DNA from: Oscillospiraceae bacterium
GTDB taxonomy: Bacteria > Bacillota > Clostridia > UMGS1810
Length of the DNA: 64,000 nucleotides
Direction of reading: 5' to 3'
Assembly (NCBI GenBank): GCA_015069095.1
Contig: SVJH01000012.1
Location: 1-64,000, forward strand
The translations under genes and the position numbers were made by a program. This document shows, one piece after another, positions 59,697 to 64,000 of the stretch (positions within the stretch are counted from its first letter, which is position 1; each line of letters begins with the position of its first letter). The notes under the pieces were generated by a model. It did not search any database. It was given only the letters and a program-made list of their open reading frames with translations, and had not been told where the DNA came from.

Positions 59697-61231
59697 AAAT
59701 AAAACAGCAAAAATGGTATCGCTCGCTATTTAGAAGGCGTGTTGTTATTTCTGCATTTATTATTTTTCAGGCACTAATTTTTTTATATATAGTTCTTGCT
59801 TCTAACAGATATTCAACCTACATAAGTATAGCACTTAATGCGCTCAGTTTTTTGGTTGCACTTGGTGTTATTGCAAAACCGGGAAACAGCGCATATAAAA
59901 TGAGTTGGGTATTTTTGATACTTGTTTTCCCTGTTTTTGGCGGACTTTTTTATCTTTTTGTTACGGGGCAGACGTCAACAAAAATGTTTGGAAAAAAACT
60001 TAGTGAAATTGGCGAAAAATCCAAAGAAATGTTTAAACTTGGTGCTGTAAGCAACCAAAAGGCAGAAAAACTTCTTCCAAAATATGCCTCGCAAATGCGA
60101 TATCTTGAAAGAACCGGATTCCCCGTTTATGAAAATGTTTATACAAAATATTTAACTCCGGGCGAAGAAAAATTTAAACATCTTTTAGAAGAATTAAAAA
60201 AAGCAAAAAAATATATCTTTTTAGAATACTTTATTATTCAGGAAGGTAAAATGTGGAATTCTGTTTTAGAAATTTTAAAACAAAAAGCAGAAGAAGGCGT
60301 CGATGTAAGAATTATGTACGACGATATAGGATGTTTTCTTTTGCTTCCTGCAAATTACCCAAAAAAACTTCGCGAAATGGGTATAAAATGTATTGTATTT
60401 AACCCTTTCAGACCGTTTTTTTCAAGCGTTCAGAACAATCGCGACCACAGAAAAATTGTGTCTATTGATGGAAAAGTTGCATTTACAGGCGGTATCAATC
60501 TTGCGGATGAATACATTAACGAATATGAAAAACATGGGCATTGGAAAGATGCATCTGTAATGACTTATGGCGACGCTGCATGGGGACTTACACTTATATT
60601 TTTGCAGATGTGGGAAATTGCAAGCGGAAAAAGTGAAAACTATATTGATTATTATCCTACCGATAGTATTAAAGCGGAAAACAGCGACGGTTTCATAATT
60701 CCTTATGCCGATTCTCCTCTTGACTCACTTCCTGTATCAGCCGATGTTTACAATAAAATAATAACAAGTGCAACTGAGTACATTTATATAACTACGCCGT
60801 ATCTTATAATAGATGAAATTATGATGAAAGCGTTTAAAACGGCAGTACAAAGCGGAGTCGATGTAAGAATTATAACACCACATAGATGGGATAAAAGATT
60901 TGTACATTTTACTACAAGGTCTTATTATAAAGAACTTATCGATGCAGGAGTTAAAATATACGAATACAAGCCTGGCTTTATTCATTCAAAAACTTTTGTA
61001 TCAGATGATACTGTTGCAACGGTAGGAACGGCAAATCTTGATTTTAGAAGTTTGTATCTTCATTTTGAATGCGGAACTTGTATTTACAGTGCAGATGCAG
61101 TATGGGATGTAAAGGAAGATTTTATAAAAACACTTGACAAATCCATTGAAATAACTCATAATGATTGCAAAAAGAATTTATTTATAAGAATAATGCAAAA
61201 TATTTTCAGACTTGTAGCACCACTAATGTAA
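59693..61231 (+). CDS. cls: Cardiolipin synthase
   Basis: 512 residues. Two N-terminal membrane helices (~14-36 and ~45-88 region) and two phospholipase D motifs: NRDHRKIVSIDGKVAFTGG and FIHSKTFVSDDTVATVGTAN (HxKxxxxD). Makes cardiolipin from phosphatidylglycerol at the membrane. Overlaps the peptidase gene by 4 bases, so co-translated. Confidence 0.95.
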   Translation: MKIKQQKWYRSLFRRRVVISAFIIFQALIFLYIVLASNRYSTYISIALNALSFLVALGVIAKPGNSAYKMSWVFLILVFPVFGGLFYLFVTGQTSTKMFGKKLSEIGEKSKEMFKLGAVSNQKAEKLLPKYASQMRYLERTGFPVYENVYTKYLTPGEEKFKHLLEELKKAKKYIFLEYFIIQEGKMWNSVLEILKQKAEEGVDVRIMYDDIGCFLLLPANYPKKLREMGIKCIVFNPFRPFFSSVQNNRDHRKIVSIDGKVAFTGGINLADEYINEYEKHGHWKDASVMTYGDAAWGLTLIFLQMWEIASGKSENYIDYYPTDSIKAENSDGFIIPYADSPLDSLPVSADVYNKIITSATEYIYITTPYLIIDEIMMKAFKTAVQSGVDVRIITPHRWDKRFVHFTTRSYYKELIDAGVKIYEYKPGFIHSKTFVSDDTVATVGTANLDFRSLYLHFECGTCIYSADAVWDVKEDFIKTLDKSIEITHNDCKKNLFIRIMQNIFRLVAPLM

Positions 61232-61247
61232 AGAGAGGTAAAAATAA

Positions 61248-62510
61248 ATGAGAGACGAAACAAAATGCCTTCATTCAGGCTATTCACCAAAAAATACAGA
61301 ACCAAGAGTTGTGCCGATTGTTCAGAGCACAACATATGTTTTTGATTCTACAAAAGATGTAGGAGACGTTTTTGACGAACCTACAAAAGCACTTATTTAC
61401 TCACGTTTTGCAAATCCTACCGTTATGGCAGTTGAAGCAAAAATTGCCGAGCTTGAAGGCGGAGTGGGTGCAATGTGTACTTCTTCAGGACAGGCTGCAT
61501 CACTTCTTTCAATTTTAAATCTTTGCTCAGCAGGAGATAGTTTTATAAGTACCGCACAAATTTACGGCGGAACTGTTAATCTTTTTGCAGTTACACTTAA
61601 AAAACTTGGAATTGAATGTATTTTTGTTGATGCAAATGCAGACGAAGAAACAATAAACAATGCATTTAAAGAAAATACAAAAGCAGTATTTGGCGAAACA
61701 ATTGCAAATCCTGCACTAAATGTACTTGATATAGAAAAACTTGCACGAGTTGCGCATTCTCATAACGTTCCGCTTATTGTGGACAACACATTTGCAACAC
61801 CGGTACTTTGCAAACCTATTGAATATGGTGCAGATATCGTAATTCATTCTACATCAAAATATATGGACGGCCATGCACTTCAGGTTGGCGGTGTTATTGT
61901 AGATAGCGGAAAATTTGATTATACAAACGGAAAATTCCCTGAATTTACTGAGCCAGACGAATCTTATCATGGAATTGTTTATACAAAAGATTATGCAAAA
62001 GCGCCATATATTACAAAAGCAAGAATGCAACTTATGAGAGATTTTGGAGCATATCCTGCTGCACATTCTGCATTCCTTCTTAACTTGGGGCTTGAAACAC
62101 TTGCAATAAGAATGGAAAGATACTGTGAAAATGCGATGAAAGTTGCAAAACACTTTGAAAAGAGTGATAAAATCGAAAAAGTAATTTATCCGTTTTTGGA
62201 AGGCGATGCATCATATGAAAATGCTAAAAAATACCTTAAAGGTGCATCAGGTGTAATTTCTATTGTTATTAAAGGCGGAAAAGATAACGCAGTTAAGTTT
62301 ATGGATTCATTAAAACTTGCATCAAACGAAGTTCACGTTGCAGATATCAGAACTTGCGTTCTTCATCCTGCAAGTGCAACTCATCGTCAGCTTACTGATG
62401 AGCAACTTGTTGCATGTGGAATAAATCCGGGACTTATAAGATTTTCAGTTGGACTTGAAAATGTTGATGATATTATTGATGATATCGATCAGGCACTTGC
62501 AAACGTGTAA
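61248..62510 (+). CDS. metY: O-acetylhomoserine sulfhydrylase (Cys/Met metabolism PLP enzyme)
   Basis: 420 residues, the longer MetY-type length. YSRFANPTVMAVEAKIAELE, CTSSGQAASLLS and the Schiff-base Lys204 in HSTSKYMDGHA identify the family; TRHRQLT-type C-terminal ATHRQLTDEQL fits MetY. Makes homocysteine from O-acetylhomoserine and sulfide. 16 bases after cls with AGAGAGG; no SAM or T-box riboswitch is seen before it. Confidence 0.92.
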   Translation: MRDETKCLHSGYSPKNTEPRVVPIVQSTTYVFDSTKDVGDVFDEPTKALIYSRFANPTVMAVEAKIAELEGGVGAMCTSSGQAASLLSILNLCSAGDSFISTAQIYGGTVNLFAVTLKKLGIECIFVDANADEETINNAFKENTKAVFGETIANPALNVLDIEKLARVAHSHNVPLIVDNTFATPVLCKPIEYGADIVIHSTSKYMDGHALQVGGVIVDSGKFDYTNGKFPEFTEPDESYHGIVYTKDYAKAPYITKARMQLMRDFGAYPAAHSAFLLNLGLETLAIRMERYCENAMKVAKHFEKSDKIEKVIYPFLEGDASYENAKKYLKGASGVISIVIKGGKDNAVKFMDSLKLASNEVHVADIRTCVLHPASATHRQLTDEQLVACGINPGLIRFSVGLENVDDIIDDIDQALANV

Positions 62511-62524
62511 TTGCGTTTAATAAC

Positions 62525-62610
62525 GCCTTTTTAAAAAAGGCTTATCCAAAATCGTTGTTTTTTTAAAAAGCAACACAAAAACTTTATGTATGCAAAACAT
62601 ACGTTTTGCA
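62525..62610 (+). repeat. Dispersed intergenic repeat, copy C
   Basis: Hairpin GCCTTTTT/AAAAAGGC, a second T/A-rich stretch, then CAAAAACTTTATGTA and hairpin TGCAAAACATACGTTTTGCA (62591-62610). Same orientation as copy A, but with extra bases in the middle. Confidence 0.65.
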
Positions 62611-62620
62611 AAGAAAACAA

Positions 62621-62651
62621 AAAAACACCCACTTAAGTGGGTGTCTTTTTT
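62621..62651. terminator. Bidirectional terminator
   Basis: 10-bp stem ACACCCACTT/AAGTGGGTGT with A run left and T run right, between metY and the converging GH10 gene. Confidence 0.92.
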
Positions 62652-62653
62652 TA

Positions 62654-64000
62654 TCAGTCCATTGTAATTACAATATTTTTATCGCTGTTTTTATAAAGTT
62701 TTGCTGTAACGGTTTTTTCCTGACCATTTGCTGTTACTTTAATGTCGTAATCTCCAAAGTATCCTCTTGTAGAATACACACCGTTTGCATCAGTTTTTCC
62801 TTCTTCTCTTGTCCACCATTTGTTATAAACAAGATCGATAAACTGTTCGCCTACAGGTTTAATATTATAATCCAAATCAAGAATAAGTTTATTCTTTTGC
62901 GATGTAAGATCTCTAAATTTCCAGCAATAGAAACCGTCAACTGCTTCACATGAATACATTGCAATAAGCAAATCTCTTGTCTGACTTGCAGTTAAATGTT
63001 CATCGTACAAGTTGTTGTCATATTCTGTAATTTTAAGTCTTTTTCCGTATTTTGTACTTAATTCTTCTAAAATTTTATAGAACTGTTCACCACTGAAATA
63101 ATTTGCTATATGAGTCTGAAGACCTATTCCGTCAAAGTCTACATTTTCACTTACAAGTTTATCTACAAGGCTAATAAAGTCATTTAAATGACTTCCTCTT
63201 TGTTCTGTACCGCAGTCATTTAGATAAAGCGATGCATCAGGCATTGCTTTTCTTGTGTAATCATAAATATCTTTTATAAATCCATATCCGTGAATATCTG
63301 TTAATGTATGATGTATTCTAAGTTCGTTAACAACATCCCAGTCATGAATCATATCATATTTTTCTGCCATAAGGTCTATTCTTGAGTACATTTCTTTTTG
63401 AATGTATGCGTAGTCGTCTTTTTTCTCAAAAACTCTGTCAGGAATTTCTGTTCCACCCTGGGTATATCTGTCGCGGTAAATTGCATGACCTCTTTGATAT
63501 TTAAGGTTGTTTTTTATAAAGTTATATATTGCATCTGTCTGTGCTGTATTTTTTTCGTAAAATGCCCATTTAAGATTGTTTTCCATTACACCGGCATTAA
63601 AGTATTTTACGATGTTTTCGCGTAGTTTTTCGCCCTGTTCATCGTTTCTTACAAGTTCGCCACCGATTGCTGTGCCCCATTCAAACTCAGTTTCATACAT
63701 ATCAAGTTTTACTGTTGCATTTGGAATAACGTTTCCATTTTTATCTTTTACTGTAACTGTAATATCGCCTTTTCTTATTTTTTCAATTCTGTCCCACGCC
63801 TCGCGTCTCCACTGAGCATCTTTTTCAATACCGTTTACTTTTGCAAGTGTAGGAAGGTCTTTTATTTCAACTTTTTGTTTGTAGTTTACAATTTTGTATC
63901 CGCCAATTTCAATTGTCTGCTCATAGTAACCAAGTCTTACAGGTGCCCATACATTTTTTTCAAATCCAGGAAGAACTTCAATTGGGAAATATGCTACCTG
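62654..64000 (-). CDS. GH10 family endo-1,4-beta-xylanase-like protein, N-terminus cut off by window edge
   Basis: The frame is open to the right edge (448 codons seen plus the stop at 62654), so the start and any signal peptide lie outside. The visible part begins with beta-sandwich sequence (VWAPVRLGYYE), then IRKGDITVTVKDKNGNVIP, a segment typical just before GH10 barrels. Barrel: acid/base Glu in DWDVVNELR, nucleophile Glu in LKITEYDNN, and GFYCWKFRD near the end. A C-terminal domain (~last 70 residues) has GVYSTRGYFGDYDIKV, a carbohydrate-binding-like beta module. It should cut xylan or a related glycan outside the cell. Confidence 0.92.
   Translation of the reverse strand, partial: QVAYFPIEVLPGFEKNVWAPVRLGYYEQTIEIGGYKIVNYKQKVEIKDLPTLAKVNGIEKDAQWRREAWDRIEKIRKGDITVTVKDKNGNVIPNATVKLDMYETEFEWGTAIGGELVRNDEQGEKLRENIVKYFNAGVMENNLKWAFYEKNTAQTDAIYNFIKNNLKYQRGHAIYRDRYTQGGTEIPDRVFEKKDDYAYIQKEMYSRIDLMAEKYDMIHDWDVVNELRIHHTLTDIHGYGFIKDIYDYTRKAMPDASLYLNDCGTEQRGSHLNDFISLVDKLVSENVDFDGIGLQTHIANYFSGEQFYKILEELSTKYGKRLKITEYDNNLYDEHLTASQTRDLLIAMYSCEAVDGFYCWKFRDLTSQKNKLILDLDYNIKPVGEQFIDLVYNKWWTREEGKTDANGVYSTRGYFGDYDIKVTANGQEKTVTAKLYKNSDKNIVITMD

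Noticed and set aside
61232-61247. Possible SAM or T-box riboswitch before metY
   Set aside because: Only 16 bases separate cls and metY, which leaves no room.
1-64000. tRNA, rRNA, CRISPR, transposase or phage genes
   Set aside because: I looked for TTCGA-type tRNA arms, regular spacer arrays and integrase/transposase motifs on both strands and saw none, though reading by eye may miss a single tRNA.

Overview
The window looks like a chromosomal segment of an AT-rich, strictly anaerobic Firmicute of the Clostridia type. The signs are AT-rich codon choice, strong GGAGG-type ribosome sites, TTGACA/TATAAT promoters with 17-bp spacers, S-layer homology (SLH) surface anchoring, a glycyl radical enzyme, rubrerythrin, HemZ, and copper-amine-oxidase-N type surface modules. 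The secreted carbohydrate-active proteins suggest a plant-fibre or gut polysaccharide degrader. The species cannot be named from sequence alone.

Layout. (1) 1-11.2 kb: two very large secreted alpha/beta-hydrolase proteins on the minus strand (the first runs off the left edge), separated by a HAD phosphatase. A smaller secreted protein diverges from the second and shares its N-terminal module; a 49-residue peptide gene follows it. (2) 11.2-20.4 kb: a sugar-metabolism block with a xylose-isomerase-like TIM barrel, AraC regulators, a glycyl radical enzyme with its radical-SAM activase, and an operon of LOG protein, copper-amine-oxidase-N protein and GH5-like hydrolase. (3) 20.4-29.0 kb: one minus-strand operon of response regulator, histidine kinase, membrane-fusion adaptor, ABC ATPase, MacB-type permease and SLH surface protein. 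(4) 29-35.3 kb: housekeeping genes rpmE, rubrerythrin, rplS, lepB, rbgA, rnhB, yraN-like, dipeptidase and aminotransferase. (5) 35.3-49 kb: a mix of MFS and MATE transporters, a second TIM-barrel isomerase, AraC and DeoR regulators, MnmM, a GH3 lipoprotein, hpt, a pseudouridine synthase, GH30, an MBL hydrolase, and an XRE regulator divergent from a small surface protein. (6) 49-55.2 kb: minus-strand recJ-relA-MBL-hemZ operon. (7) 55.3-62.5 kb: plus-strand nth, two-component pair, ECF S component, P1 peptidase, cardiolipin synthase and metY. (8) 62.65 kb to the right edge: C-terminal part of a secreted-type GH10 xylanase.

How it fits together: surface esterase-like proteins and GH10 could open hemicellulose outside the cell. 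GH3, GH30 and GH5-like enzymes and the transporters would process the fragments; the last two have no visible signal peptide. Isomerases and the glycyl radical enzyme would then handle the sugars or their derivatives under AraC/DeoR control. This is inference from families and context.

The items most worth following are the unassigned glycyl radical enzyme pair, the two-component-controlled MacAB-like exporter that ends in an SLH protein, the module-sharing secreted triad with its small peptide, a small dispersed intergenic repeat present three times, and several well-resolved promoter/operator arrangements. No tRNA, rRNA, CRISPR array, insertion sequence or phage gene was seen.
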